Positions 16,186 to 24,795 of a DNA stretch of 64,000 nt are shown here, piece after piece. A program made the translations under genes and the position numbers. This DNA is from Leifsonia sp. fls2-241-R2A-40a (GTDB lineage Bacteria > Actinomycetota > Actinomycetes > Actinomycetales > Microbacteriaceae). Position 1 is the first letter of the stretch; every line of letters begins with the position of its first letter. Under the pieces are notes generated by a model. It was not told where the DNA came from, ran no database searches, and saw nothing but the letters and a program-made list of their open reading frames with translations. The stretch is taken from contig NZ_JARVRS010000001.1 of assembly GCF_030209575.1 (NCBI RefSeq), positions 1,674,001 through 1,738,000 of the forward strand, written 5' to 3'.

Positions 16186-17254
16186 TCAAGTTGTCTCGGG
16201 GGCGGCGTAGAGGGTGTTGAGGGTTCGGTAGAGGTGTCGGGCGAGGTAACCCTTGATGGAGCGGCGGATCTCGCGTCGGCTGCGTCCTTCGGCGAGGCGT
16301 TTCTCGAGGTAGGCCTTGGTGCCGGGGTGGCGGCTCATGCGGGTGATCGCGATGTAGTGCAGTGCCTTGTTCAGACGTCGGTCTCCGCCTCGGTTGAGGC
16401 GGTGCCGGGTGGTGTTGCCGCTGGAGGCGGGGATGGGGTTCACGCCGGCGAGGGCGGCGAACGCGGCGTCGTTGCGGACTCGGCCGGGGTGGGACCACGC
16501 GGTGATGATGACCGCGGCGGTGTATGCGCCGATGCCGGTCTCCTCCAGCAGCGGCGCGGCGGGGCTCGCGGTGATGAGCTCCGCCAGCCGGGCGTGGTTG
16601 ACGGTTAGCGCATCCTCCAGCTCCAGAATGCGTCGGGCCAGCCGGACGGCCTCGCCTCGTGCAGTGGCGATAGCGAGCGGTTCGGTGCGGTGCTGCCACC
16701 GGGATGCCTGGCCGATCTGGGCTGCGGTCAGTGGCCGGCGGGCGTCGATGCCGAGGCCGTTGGCGCACCAGCGCGGTGAGCGCGTTAACGTTCATCGTCT
16801 TCTCCTGCACCATCTGATCGCGGGCGGTCACCAGCACCCGCAACGCTTGACGGGTCCCGTCATCGGCGCGGGGACGGCGCAGCCGGTCCTCTTCCACCGG
16901 CAGAACAGCGGTCGCGATGGCGTGTGCGTCCAACGGGTCGGACTTGCCGATGCCGTGCCGGGCTTTCGCGTTCATCCGGGGTGCTTCGATCACCTCGTAT
17001 CCGCTCTCGGCGGCGGTGCGGGCGAGTTTCGCCCCGTAGGTGGCGAAGCCCTCGATCACCCAGAGAGCTTCGGCGTCGCCTCCACTCAGTCGGCCAGCCC
17101 AGGCGATCGCGCGGGTAATGCCTTGCGGGGTGGTCGGGAACTGCTGGCAGCCCAGCATCTGCCCGGATGCCGTCTGGATCACGGCATAGGTGTGTGTCTT
17201 CGCGTGGGTATCCACGCCGATGACGAACGAACGGGAATGCGCGACGATAGTCAT
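16186..17254 (-). pseudogene. IS110-family transposase, frameshifted
   Basis: The N-terminal part (ATG at 17254) shows the DEDD-type catalytic domain: VIGVDTHAKTHTYAV, LWVIEGFATYGAKLA, GKSDPLDAHAIA. The C-terminal part lies in another frame and contains the transposase-20 domain: LEETGIGAYTAAVIITAWSHPG, FAALAGVNPIPASSGNTTRHRLNRGGDRRLN. The frame changes around 16,765-16,790, just after VNALTALVR, where the expected ...ANGLGIDARRPLT continues in the new frame. Total length (1,069 bp) is right for one IS110 transposase plus one base. Probably inactive; programmed frameshifting is not typical of this family. Confidence 0.85.
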
Positions 17255-17549
17255 TGCGGATCGGATCCTTCCTTCGATGGAACACGGGCTCGGCTGCACG
17301 GCGGCCGGCGCCGGCCCAGGAGGAAGTCACTTCGAGGCAGCACTGTGACGGGCCACGACCGTTGAGGTCGGGCAGGCTTCTAATCAGGTCATCGAGGTGG
17401 GCCGGGTGGCGCCGGCCGACCTCGCCCGGACGGACATGTCGAAAGCAAGGCCCACACGGGGCCAGCGGCATATCGAGCCACGACCGGACGACGACGACCA
17501 ACGCCAACCCTGCCAGCCAGTCCCAGACCAGCCGAGCCCAGACTCACAG
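17255..17549 (-). ncRNA. candidate IS110 bridge-RNA region
   Basis: The 295-bp noncoding end upstream of the transposase is where IS110-group elements encode the bispecific bridge RNA. The stretch is rich in short inverted repeats (CGGCCGGCGCCGGCC-type, and GGTGGCGCCGGCC). AGCGGCAT at 17,464-17,471 repeats the insertion-site sequence at 17,548-17,555, which could be part of a target-binding guide or chance. Exact RNA ends are not determinable by eye. Confidence 0.35.
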
Positions 17550-17678
17550 CGGCATGTCCTCACTCCCTGCGCTCCCTCCGGTATTCCACGGTCCCGGCAC
17601 TCCCGCCCCTTCCCACTCGCAATCGATCTCTCCGCCGGAAAGGCAAACAAGAACGATCGACATAGGGGAGTGGTTGGG
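17550..17678 (+). repeat. right part of duplicated leader, copy A
   Basis: Continues the homology to copy B (24,892-25,011) after the IS110. It includes GGTATTCCACGGTCCCGG and the right arm CCGCCGGAAAGGCAAACAA (17,631-17,649), which pairs with TTGTTTGTCTTTCCGGCGG across the element; 19 bp with one G-U pair in RNA. The arm ends about 15 bases before the Shine-Dalgarno of the small gene at 17,679. Confidence 0.7.
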
Positions 17679-17984
17679 ATGCGGGTATTCGTCATTGACA
17701 CCAGAAACATGGGGCCGGAACTGCAAGGCGGACTGATCGGCGTGGTTGGTTCGCTCTTCCCGAGGGCGGAGGAGAAACGGGAGTGCGTGGAGACGGTCAG
17801 CCGGTACGCCACCGACGGGTGGGCGATCGCGGCCGATCCGCGCACGCTGATCGGCCGGCTTGCCGCACTGACCGCGGAGACCGCGTGTGTGCCGTTCGTA
17901 GGGTTGGGCCGGGTGGCCGGACCCTACGGTCTTGTGATTGCTGCGCCATCGGCGGGCATGCAGCAGCAGCGTGAGCTGCTCTGA
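17679..17984 (+). CDS. unrecognised ~100-aa protein, copy A of a duplicated module
   Basis: A 101-aa protein beginning MRVFVIDTRNMGPELQGGL; AGGGGAG lies 8 bases upstream of the ATG. Over residues 1-75 it is about 80% identical to the protein at 25,012, and many base differences between the two are silent or conservative (for example Val/Ile), so the reading frame is under selection. Third positions are strongly G/C. After residue ~77 the copies diverge; this one ends PSAGMQQQRELL. No signal peptide, membrane segment or known motif is visible. Its own leader is interrupted by the IS110, so expression may have changed. I see no gene in 17,985-18,329 apart from a doubtful 28-codon ORF at 18,247. 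Confidence 0.7.
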   Translation: MRVFVIDTRNMGPELQGGLIGVVGSLFPRAEEKRECVETVSRYATDGWAIAADPRTLIGRLAALTAETACVPFVGLGRVAGPYGLVIAAPSAGMQQQRELL

Positions 17985-18329
17985 CGCTTGCCGCGGATGT
18001 GGCAGCAAGGGGTCACGTCCCGAGTGGCGGGGCCCTCGCGCCGCTTACCGTCTGACGTCGCTATTCGGATCGGTGTCGGCGAGGTCCCTTCCGGCATTTG
18101 TGCGCGTCCAGGGGTGGGTCGCGCTTACGCTCCTCAAGCGAAATCGACGAAGAAGTGACCGCGAGTATCAGATCTGGCAGCACAGCGGTGTGACCCATCA
18201 CCGGAGACCGAAGGAGGCGCGGGAATCAGTCAGGGTGTCCTCGTAGATGCGTCAGGCGTGGAATGGGCGGGTTGAGTGTTTGGAGGAGGCGCGGGCTGAG
18301 TGTTCACTCGGGCTTCCCTCCACAACTGC

Positions 18330-18632
18330 TTAGCTATTCCGGGCTGGAGGATCGGCCGGCGGTTTGGCGAGAAGGTCGACGAGTTCGCCGATGTGGTGCT
18401 CTTGGTCCATCGGGTGCCGCATGCGCACGCCGGGGTTGATGGCGTAGCGGTTGCGTCGTCCGTCGCGTGTCTTGGAGATGTAGCCGGCTTCTTCCAGCTC
18501 GGTCAGGATGCGCTGCGCCGCGCGTTCGGTCACGCCCACGGTCGCGGCTATCTCCCGCACACGAACATCGGGAATCTCCGCCACGCACAAGAGCACGTGC
18601 GCGTGATTGGTGAGGAATGTCCAGTGCGTCAC
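18330..18632 (-). CDS. winged-helix transcriptional regulator divergent from the dab operon
   Basis: A 100-aa single-domain winged-helix protein: helix-turn-helix VRVREIAATVGVTERAAQRILTELEEAGYI followed by wing SKTRDGRRNRYAINPG. The C-terminal tail is short (HHIGELVDLLAKPPADPP). The GTG start at 18632 faces the dabB start 107 bases away. The intervening DNA is unusually AT-rich with TTTACACGTTTTCC and TATGTTTAACGCG stretches suitable for promoters or operators. Control of the inorganic-carbon uptake operon is inferred from this divergent layout. The fold is closest to helix_turn_helix MarR/IclR-type N-terminal domains. Confidence 0.8.
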   Translation of the reverse strand: MTHWTFLTNHAHVLLCVAEIPDVRVREIAATVGVTERAAQRILTELEEAGYISKTRDGRRNRYAINPGVRMRHPMDQEHHIGELVDLLAKPPADPPARNS

Positions 18633-18738
18633 CGTAACAGCGTAGGGCGATCCTCTTCTGTTCGGAGAGATGGTTTACACGTTTTCCATTTCCGGTTATG
18701 TTTAACGCGTAATTGGAAGCCGGAAAGCGGAGGCGCTG

Positions 18739-20259
18739 ATGATCGTTGCGGGAATTGCACTGCCGGTATGGCTGCTCGGGGCTGCTGTCGCCGCGGTGCC
18801 ATGGGTCGGCGCGGCCACGTCGGCGCGCGCGGCCGTGGCGATCGGTGCCGTCGGCATCCTCGCGGCAGCAGTGCTGCTCGTCCTCCAGGGCACGGGGGAC
18901 ATCAGGGTGGGGTGGTTCGCGGCGATCGGTGCCGTGTTCGTTGCCGGCCTGAGTGTGTCGATCCAGCGCTTTTCGGTGGCGCACTTGCGTGCGGACACCG
19001 GACAACGCTGGTTCGTGGTCTGGGTCAACGTGCTCACGGCGGCGACGATCGGGGTGGTTCTCTCCCCGTCGGTGCTCTGGTTCGCCGTGGCCTGGACGGC
19101 CGCGGGCGCAGCGCTCCTCCTCCTGCTCGCCACCTACCCGGAATCGCGGCAAGCGCGGCAGGGTCTGGCGCGCACTGCCGGCCAGCTCGCGGCGGGCGAC
19201 GTCGCGCTCTGGCTTGCTTCCGCCGCGCTGATGACGTCGGGTGGGGGCGACGTGGCGTGGAGCCGGCTCGGCACAGTGACCGGCGCCCTGCCCGGATGGG
19301 CGGCGGTAACCGTGGCGCTGCTGCTGGTCGTGGCCGGTGCCTCGCGGGCGGCACAGGTGCCATTCCACACTTGGCTGCCGGTGACGCTCGCTGCTCCGAC
19401 ACCGGTCTCGGCGATCATGCACGCAGGGCTGGTGAACGCCGCCGCCTTCCTCGTCATCCGCTTCTCCGACGCTCTCACAGCGAGCCTGGCCGCCACCATC
19501 CTGCTGGCGGTCTGCGGCGCTGCGAGCATGCTCTCCGGCGCCGCCGGCTATCTGGTGCGGCCCGACCTCAAAGGGCGCCTCGTCGCATCAACGACCGCAC
19601 AGATGGGCTTCATGCTGGTGACGCTGAGCGTGGGGGCGTGGGGCGCCGCGGTGTTCCACCTGATGGGCCACGGCATCTACAAGGCGACGCTGTTCCTCCG
19701 CGCCGGCGACCACATCGACGACAAGCGCCGCGCCCAGGCCGTCCCGCTTCCCGCCCCGGCCTCCGCGCTCCAGCGCGCGACCGCGGCGGCCGTCGCGACG
19801 GTCGTCCCCGGTCTCGGCATCGCGGCCGCAGTGCTTCTGTTCCCGGTCCCCGTCACGATCTCCGCTCTGCTGCTGGCCGCTTACGGGTGGACCACCTTGG
19901 CGGTGCTGCTCTACGGCGTGCTCACGCTCGGGGGATGGCCGGGCTGGGCTCGCATCGCGGCCGCACCGGTCGCCGCGGCGACGGCGGCGGTGTACTTCGC
20001 TGCGGTGCATGCCTTCGACCTTCTTGTCTCCTCCGATGTACCGCCCGCACTCCTCCCGGTGCCCGGCTGGGCGGTGCTCGTGCCGCTGCTGCTCGCCGCC
20101 GCTATGTCCCTGCTACTGCGGCTCCGCGCCGGGCACGCCGCCCGCGCCTACGGCTGGCTGACGTTCATCGCAGGATCGCCCGTGCCTCGGCTGAGACCCC
20201 GCCGAACTTCACGACCCACCTCACCCCTCACCCCGAACCCCGTTCAGGAGATCGCATGA
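18739..20259 (+). CDS. dabB: DabB: proton-conducting membrane subunit of a dissolved inorganic carbon transporter
   Basis: A 506-aa polytopic protein of the NuoL/MrpA proton-translocating family, with about 13 membrane segments. Family landmarks are AGASRAAQVPFHTWLPVTLAAPTPVSAIMHAGLVNAAAFL and HLMGHGIYKATLFLRAGD (conserved Lys and His residues of the proton channel). It lacks the long lateral helix of NuoL. The combination with the DUF2309/DabA gene directly downstream (ATGA overlap) identifies it as the DabB energy-coupling subunit. GGAGG lies 6 bases before the ATG. Role: couples cation flux to DabA-driven CO2/bicarbonate uptake in the membrane. Confidence 0.9.
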   Translation: MIVAGIALPVWLLGAAVAAVPWVGAATSARAAVAIGAVGILAAAVLLVLQGTGDIRVGWFAAIGAVFVAGLSVSIQRFSVAHLRADTGQRWFVVWVNVLTAATIGVVLSPSVLWFAVAWTAAGAALLLLLATYPESRQARQGLARTAGQLAAGDVALWLASAALMTSGGGDVAWSRLGTVTGALPGWAAVTVALLLVVAGASRAAQVPFHTWLPVTLAAPTPVSAIMHAGLVNAAAFLVIRFSDALTASLAATILLAVCGAASMLSGAAGYLVRPDLKGRLVASTTAQMGFMLVTLSVGAWGAAVFHLMGHGIYKATLFLRAGDHIDDKRRAQAVPLPAPASALQRATAAAVATVVPGLGIAAAVLLFPVPVTISALLLAAYGWTTLAVLLYGVLTLGGWPGWARIAAAPVAAATAAVYFAAVHAFDLLVSSDVPPALLPVPGWAVLVPLLLAAAMSLLLRLRAGHAARAYGWLTFIAGSPVPRLRPRRTSRPTSPLTPNPVQEIA

Positions 20260-22682
20260 GCCTGCTGTCCGCACCCGAGATCCGTGCCCGCGTCGCCGGC
20301 GCCGCGCGCACCGTCACCCCCACGTGGCCGCTCACCTCATTCATCGCAGTCAACCCGGTCGCCGGCTACGAGAGCCGCCCGATGAGCGAGCTGGCGACCG
20401 CACTGGGGGAGATGCCGACCCGACCCGAACGCGACTACCTCCGGTCGTACGAGGGTGGCGAGATCTCCGCGACCGCGCTGCAGGCCGCCCTCCGACAGCT
20501 GCTGCCCGAGCTCGCCGGGATGGGCAAACTCACGGCCGCCGGGCGCAGCGTCTCCGCCGTCGCAGTGGCGATGGCTGGGCTGCAGCAACCCCCGTCCGAC
20601 ACGACCGCGTCCGGTGGCGGCAGCGGAGACGATGCCGGCACCCCGGTGGACCAGTACCTGGCCGGTGCGCTCGGCAGGTTCTACGCGGACCCGATCTGGG
20701 CGCCACCCGCTTCCGGGACGCTGTACAGCCGCTTCCGGGAGCTGACCGCGCACGACCGGACCCTGCCAGGGCGCGTCCGCCGGGTCCTGGCCGCGCTGCC
20801 GGACAGCCCGGAGGATGCGATCTCCCGCATCCTGCACCAGCGCACCGGCGATCCGGGCGGTATGGAGGCCGTGCTCACGGCGCAGCTGCGCGCTCTCCCC
20901 GGCTGGACCAGCCACCTCGCGTGGCGTGCGACACATGTCGGCGACGCCACACTGACCGACCTCGTCGCGTGCCGGCTCAGCCTGGCCTACGCCCTCGGCA
21001 TCGAGCTGGCGGAAACCGGTGCGGCCAGGCCGGCCGGAGCCGGAATCGACCCGGAATGGGTGGCACGCATCGCGCGGACGTGCTTCGGCCACCGCGGATC
21101 GGACGCCGGGGAGGCCGCCGCCGTGACCAGGCGTGTGCTGATGCTGCTGGATGCGACGACCCGCTTGATGGTGTGGCAGACGGCGGTGGAGGTCACCTAC
21201 CGCGATCGGCTCTTCGCCGCGCTCGACCAGCCCACCTGGGCTGCGCCGACAGCGGAGGCGCAGCTCGCGTTCTGCATCGACACCCGGTCGGAGGGCATCC
21301 GTCGCCGTCTCGAACGTCGCGCCGACGTGCAGACCTTCGGGTTCGCCGGGTTCTTCGGCGTGCCCCTTCGCCACACCGCGCTGTTCGCCCAGGAGGCCCG
21401 GGAGCAGTACCCGGCGCTGCTGAGCTCCGGCCACGCGACCGGAGAACGAGCCATCGACCCAGACGACGCCCACCGCGCCGAGACCCGCGCCGCGCTGGCC
21501 GGCGCTGCCCGCAGCACGGTCAAGCAGGTCGCCGCAACGCCCGCCTCGGCGTTCAGCTGGGCCGAGCTGTCCGGTTGGGGCGGCCTGCTCGCCTCGCTCG
21601 GCCGGACTGTCGCACGCAGCGGTAGCATCGACCGCTACGAATCGGTCGACTCGGTCGTCGACGTCTGCGAACGGATGAGCCTCGACGAGCAGGCCGCCGC
21701 CGCCGAGGCGATCCTCCGCATGATGGGCCTCACCCGATTCGCCCCGCTGGTGGTCCTCACCGGACACCGCACCGGGACGGTGAACAATCTCTACCGGGCG
21801 GCGCTCGACTGCGGGGCCTGCGGGGGGAACCCCGGCGGTGCCAACGCCCGTGCAGCCGCAGCGATCTTCAACAACCCGGACGTCCGGCACCGGCTCGGCG
21901 ACCGCGGCTTGAGCATCCCGGCGACCACCTGGTTCGCCGCCGCAGAACACGAGACGACGACCGACACCCTCACCATCCTGGATCGGCAGCTCATCCCCGA
22001 CTCGCACTGCGACGCCGTGGCCCGGCTCGAGGCCGCGGCGGCGGAGGCCGCGGATGAGCTGACCCGCGAGCGTGCCGCCGACCTCCCCGGCGCCCGCGAA
22101 ACCACCCCGCTCGCGCGGACGCGGCGTCGGGCGACCGACTGGTCGGAGATGTATCCCGAGCTCGGCCTTGCGAACAACGCTGCCCTGCTCATCGCCCCAC
22201 GCTCGGTCAGCCGCGGCATCGACCTCGAGCGCCGCGTCTTCCTGCACGACTACGACCCGGCCGCCGACCCCGACGGCCAGGCGCTGGAGAACATCATGAC
22301 CGCACCGCTGATCGTCGCCCAGTGGATCAACGCCCAGTACTACTTTTCCACCATCCACCCCGAGCGGTACGGAGCAGGCAGCAAGACCGTGCACAACCCC
22401 GTCGGCGACCTCGGCGTGCTCGCCGGGCACACCGGCGACCTCCGGACGGGCCTCCCGTGGCAGTCCGTCGCTGCCGGAGAGCGCCTGCTGCACACCCCGC
22501 TGCGGCTGAGCGTGCTGATCCAGGCACCCCTCGACCGCATCGGGCGGATCATCTCTGTGACCGACGCCCTCCGCGCGCTCCTCGACGGCGAGTGGATCAG
22601 CCTCCACGCCCGCGAGGACGCCGACCATCCCTGGCGCCGCTACGGCCGCTACGGCTTCACCACCGACGAAAGGACTCTCTGA
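20256..22682 (+). CDS. dabA: DabA: carbonic-anhydrase-like subunit of inorganic carbon transporter (DUF2309)
   Basis: An 808-aa protein. It starts with the conserved PLTSFIAVNPVAGYESRPM segment. The beta-carbonic-anhydrase-like zinc site is present: Cys and Asp in AFCIDTRSEGIRRRLE, His in LTGHRTGTVNN and Cys in LDCGACGGNPGGANARAAA. Further DabA blocks are TFGFAGFFGVP, WSEMYPELGLANNAALLIAPR, FLHDYDPAADPDG and MTAPLIVAQWINAQYYFS. The family usually reads GHG before the asparagines; here it is GHR, a small deviation. SD CAGGAG precedes the ATG. The stop shares one base with the next gene (TGATG). Role: vectorial hydration of CO2 to bicarbonate in the cytoplasm with DabB. Confidence 0.93.
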   Translation: MSLLSAPEIRARVAGAARTVTPTWPLTSFIAVNPVAGYESRPMSELATALGEMPTRPERDYLRSYEGGEISATALQAALRQLLPELAGMGKLTAAGRSVSAVAVAMAGLQQPPSDTTASGGGSGDDAGTPVDQYLAGALGRFYADPIWAPPASGTLYSRFRELTAHDRTLPGRVRRVLAALPDSPEDAISRILHQRTGDPGGMEAVLTAQLRALPGWTSHLAWRATHVGDATLTDLVACRLSLAYALGIELAETGAARPAGAGIDPEWVARIARTCFGHRGSDAGEAAAVTRRVLMLLDATTRLMVWQTAVEVTYRDRLFAALDQPTWAAPTAEAQLAFCIDTRSEGIRRRLERRADVQTFGFAGFFGVPLRHTALFAQEAREQYPALLSSGHATGERAIDPDDAHRAETRAALAGAARSTVKQVAATPASAFSWAELSGWGGLLASLGRTVARSGSIDRYESVDSVVDVCERMSLDEQAAAAEAILRMMGLTRFAPLVVLTGHRTGTVNNLYRAALDCGACGGNPGGANARAAAAIFNNPDVRHRLGDRGLSIPATTWFAAAEHETTTDTLTILDRQLIPDSHCDAVARLEAAAAEAADELTRERAADLPGARETTPLARTRRRATDWSEMYPELGLANNAALLIAPRSVSRGIDLERRVFLHDYDPAADPDGQALENIMTAPLIVAQWINAQYYFSTIHPERYGAGSKTVHNPVGDLGVLAGHTGDLRTGLPWQSVAAGERLLHTPLRLSVLIQAPLDRIGRIISVTDALRALLDGEWISLHAREDADHPWRRYGRYGFTTDERTL

Positions 22683-22999
22683 TGACGCAGCTCGCCCCGA
22701 TGACCCGGATCGAAGTGATCGCGCCCACCGACACGAGCGCGGCCGTCCGCGAACTCGTCCGCTCCGCCGGAGCCACCGGCTACACCAGCGTCTCCGGCGT
22801 CTCCGGCGTCGGCCACTCCGGCGCCCACAACGGCCCGCACCTGTTCAACGACCACGACGCGCTCGGCATGACCATCACCGTCCTGCCGCCGGAGCGGGCG
22901 GGGACGCTCATCGAAGCACTCCGCACGCTCCTCGACGGCAGCAGCGGGGTCATGTTCATCACGGAGACCCGCGTCTCGCGGCCGGAGTACTTCCAGTGA
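22682..22999 (+). CDS. PII-like protein of the dab operon
   Basis: A 105-aa protein with a ferredoxin-like pattern of PII-like small-molecule sensors: TRIEVIAPTDTSAAVRELVRSAGATGYTSVSGVSGVG, a flexible middle loop (HSGAHNGPHLFNDHDAL), then MTITVLPPERAGTLIEALRTLL and a C-terminal strand VMFITETRV. PII-like proteins next to carbon transporters bind nucleotides or bicarbonate and regulate transport; the T-loop-like segment is His-rich here. It starts one base inside the dabA stop and ends in a GTGA overlap with the next gene, so it is co-translated with the transporter. Confidence 0.82.
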   Translation: MTQLAPMTRIEVIAPTDTSAAVRELVRSAGATGYTSVSGVSGVGHSGAHNGPHLFNDHDALGMTITVLPPERAGTLIEALRTLLDGSSGVMFITETRVSRPEYFQ

Positions 23000-23577
23000 G
23001 CGAAGCCGCCGACAGTTACCGAGAGGCGACCATCGTCTTCGCCACACGGCACGGCAAAGAGCGCCAGGCGGCCGCGCCGTTCCACGCACAGCTCGCGGCG
23101 CACGTGATCGCCCCGGACGAGATCGACACCGACCAATTCGGCACCTTCACCGGCGATATCGAGCGCACCCGGACACCGCTCCGCGCAGCCCTCGACAAGG
23201 CGTTATTGGGGACAGCGCTGACCGGACGACCCTACGCGCTCGCCTCCGAGGCGACGTACACCACCACATGGGGTGTGCTTGCACGTCATCACGAGCTGCT
23301 GCTCTTCCACGACCGTCACCGCCAGATGACACTCACCGAGAACACCGTCGTGACGGTCCGCGGGCACGGGACCACGACGGTGGCCGGCGCAGAGGACGCG
23401 CAGGCCGCCGCCGTCCGGTTCGGGTTCCCCGCCACCCACGCGGTGGCGCTCATCGACGACGGGACGGGAATAGTGGCACGGAAAGGCCTGGCCGACACGG
23501 ATGCGCTCCCCGCCGCCGTGACCGAGCTCCTGGCACGCGGGGCCCCCGTCCATATCGGCCCGGACTACCGTCGGTAG
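22996..23577 (+). CDS. DUF6671-like protein of the dab operon
   Basis: A 193-aa soluble protein. The blocks ATIVFATRHGKERQAAAPF, DTDQFGTFTGDIERTRTPLRAALDKA and ALASEATYTT resemble DUF6671, a family of unknown function; similar full proteins I recall are longer and end in a Cys-rich region, which is absent here. The GTG start overlaps the PII-like stop. The frame ends shortly before foreign-looking sequence at 23,579, so the C-terminus could have been replaced. Being the fourth gene of the operon suggests a role in carbon uptake or its control, with no direct evidence. Confidence 0.65.
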   Translation: MSEAADSYREATIVFATRHGKERQAAAPFHAQLAAHVIAPDEIDTDQFGTFTGDIERTRTPLRAALDKALLGTALTGRPYALASEATYTTTWGVLARHHELLLFHDRHRQMTLTENTVVTVRGHGTTTVAGAEDAQAAAVRFGFPATHAVALIDDGTGIVARKGLADTDALPAAVTELLARGAPVHIGPDYRR

Positions 23578-23578
23578 T

Positions 23579-24302
23579 GTCTGGTCTGGCATCAGGGCCG
23601 GTCACTTTCACCTACGACGATGCGGATTCGCACCTCGTCTACAGCAGTACCGGATGGACGCACGGCAGCGGAGTCTCCTACGCAACCGAGTACGACAGCA
23701 CAAAGTCGTTCGCATCCGCGGCCGGCTCAAAGATGACCGTCGACTTCACCGGATCGACCATCCGCCTAATTGGTCTCAAGGGTCCCAACTACGGCACTGC
23801 CACTATCAAGATCGACGGAACCACCGTTGGAACGTTCGATGGTTATGCGACGACTCAGCTGCACGACCAGGTCATGTATGTAACTTCCGGGCTCAGTACC
23901 GGGTCCCACGAGTTGGTACTCACTGTGGACGGCGCGAAGGACGCACCGTCAACGGGTACGTACATCTCGGTCGACGCCGTCGACCTGCATGCCACGGACC
24001 AACGGAGTCCCGCTGGTGGCACGCTGACCTACAACAATGTCAGCGTTCCCAACACCGGCGCGTATAGCCTCAGGATCAGCTACGTCAACCCCAACGCTGC
24101 CGATCAGTACGCGACCGTCACTCCGAATGGAGGCACGTCGACAACCATCGCACTGCCTCCGACTGGTAGCTCGAACGCGACCGGAACTGCCATAGCCACT
24201 ATCAACCTCAATAGCGGCAGCAATTCGATCGTCATTGGAGCCCCATCGAGCAGCAGTGACACCGAAATAGACACCATCTCTATCCCGCAACCGCAGAGCT
24301 AG
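23579..24302 (+). pseudogene. 5'-truncated carbohydrate-binding/beta-sandwich domain fragment
   Basis: A frame without a credible start or SD reads as the C-terminal part of a secreted protein: VTFTYDDADSHLVYSSTGW, VDFTGSTIRLIGLKGPNYG, ATIKIDGTTVGTFDGY, HELVLTVDGAKDAPSTGTYISVDAVDL, then a second sandwich-like repeat LTYNNVSVPNTGAYSLRISYVN. This is the pattern of domains appended to extracellular glycosidases, with CBM6-like strands in the second half. It is Ser/Thr/Asn-rich and clearly lower in GC than its neighbours, indicating separate ancestry. The catalytic part and signal peptide are missing; a GTG at 23,576 could at best give a cytoplasmic product. Confidence 0.6.
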
Positions 24303-24343
24303 ACCATAAAGTCGTGTCCGATCTCGGCTCGCGACTTTAGACC

Positions 24344-24385
24344 CCGGTGGCCGACCCGCTCCCCCCAAAGCGGGTCGGCCACCGG
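24344..24385 (+). terminator. strong hairpin after the truncated fragment
   Basis: A 17-bp perfect stem, CCGGTGGCCGACCCGCT with AGCGGGTCGGCCACCGG, around an 8-base loop, followed by CTCTTCT. It is a likely transcription terminator for the fragment or the dab operon. 24,386-24,795 shows no gene I can support. Confidence 0.7.
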
Positions 24386-24795
24386 CTCTTCTAACGACGT
24401 CCTAGTCGCTGGGCCAAATCCCGCGATGACAGGGCCGCATTGTACGAATCTCTTGATCCGCTATTGACTCCCGCGGGCGACATTTCTCTCTTCGACACCA
24501 GAGCGGGACAGCCAGGGGACAGTCGCACTCATCCCCAAGTCGTGCAGGGCGTTGTTTTCGTTGCACCGGGTCTTCGAAGATGCGGCACTTCGTCGGCTTA
24601 CTCGACCCTGTAGAGGTGGAGTCCTCATAAGGGGACCGCGGGTTTAAGTGCCCTAGGCATTCTGGGCGTCGTTGAAAGAGCTGACACCGGCTCGCGTCGT
24701 CCGCGCGACAGCCGATCCCGAAGGAAATAAGCAAGTCACGGGCGTCAGAGATCGACTGGAATCTCCCCCGTGCGCCACGGCGCTAGCGACGGCAG

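Larger units (their letters stand above)
16171..17549 (-). mobile_element. IS110-family insertion sequence inside a duplicated leader
   Basis: Boundaries come from comparison with the uninterrupted second leader copy: the left flank ends ...GGGCTCTCG at 16170 and the right flank resumes CGGCATG at 17550, where copy B is continuous (CTTTCGCGGCATAT). The element is 1,379 bp, with the transposase at the low-coordinate side and ~295 bp of noncoding DNA before its start, the normal IS110-group layout. No target duplication is evident, as usual for the family. Ends may be off by 1-2 bases. Confidence 0.75.

Noticed and set aside
18247-18333. 28-codon ORF before the winged-helix regulator
   Set aside because: Too short, overlaps the end of the regulator gene on the other strand, no SD; may be a remnant but cannot be supported.
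24402-24734. 110-codon minus-strand ORF in the gap before copy B
   Set aside because: Cys/Arg-rich without codon bias or SD, no homology I recognise; probably a random frame in non-coding DNA.
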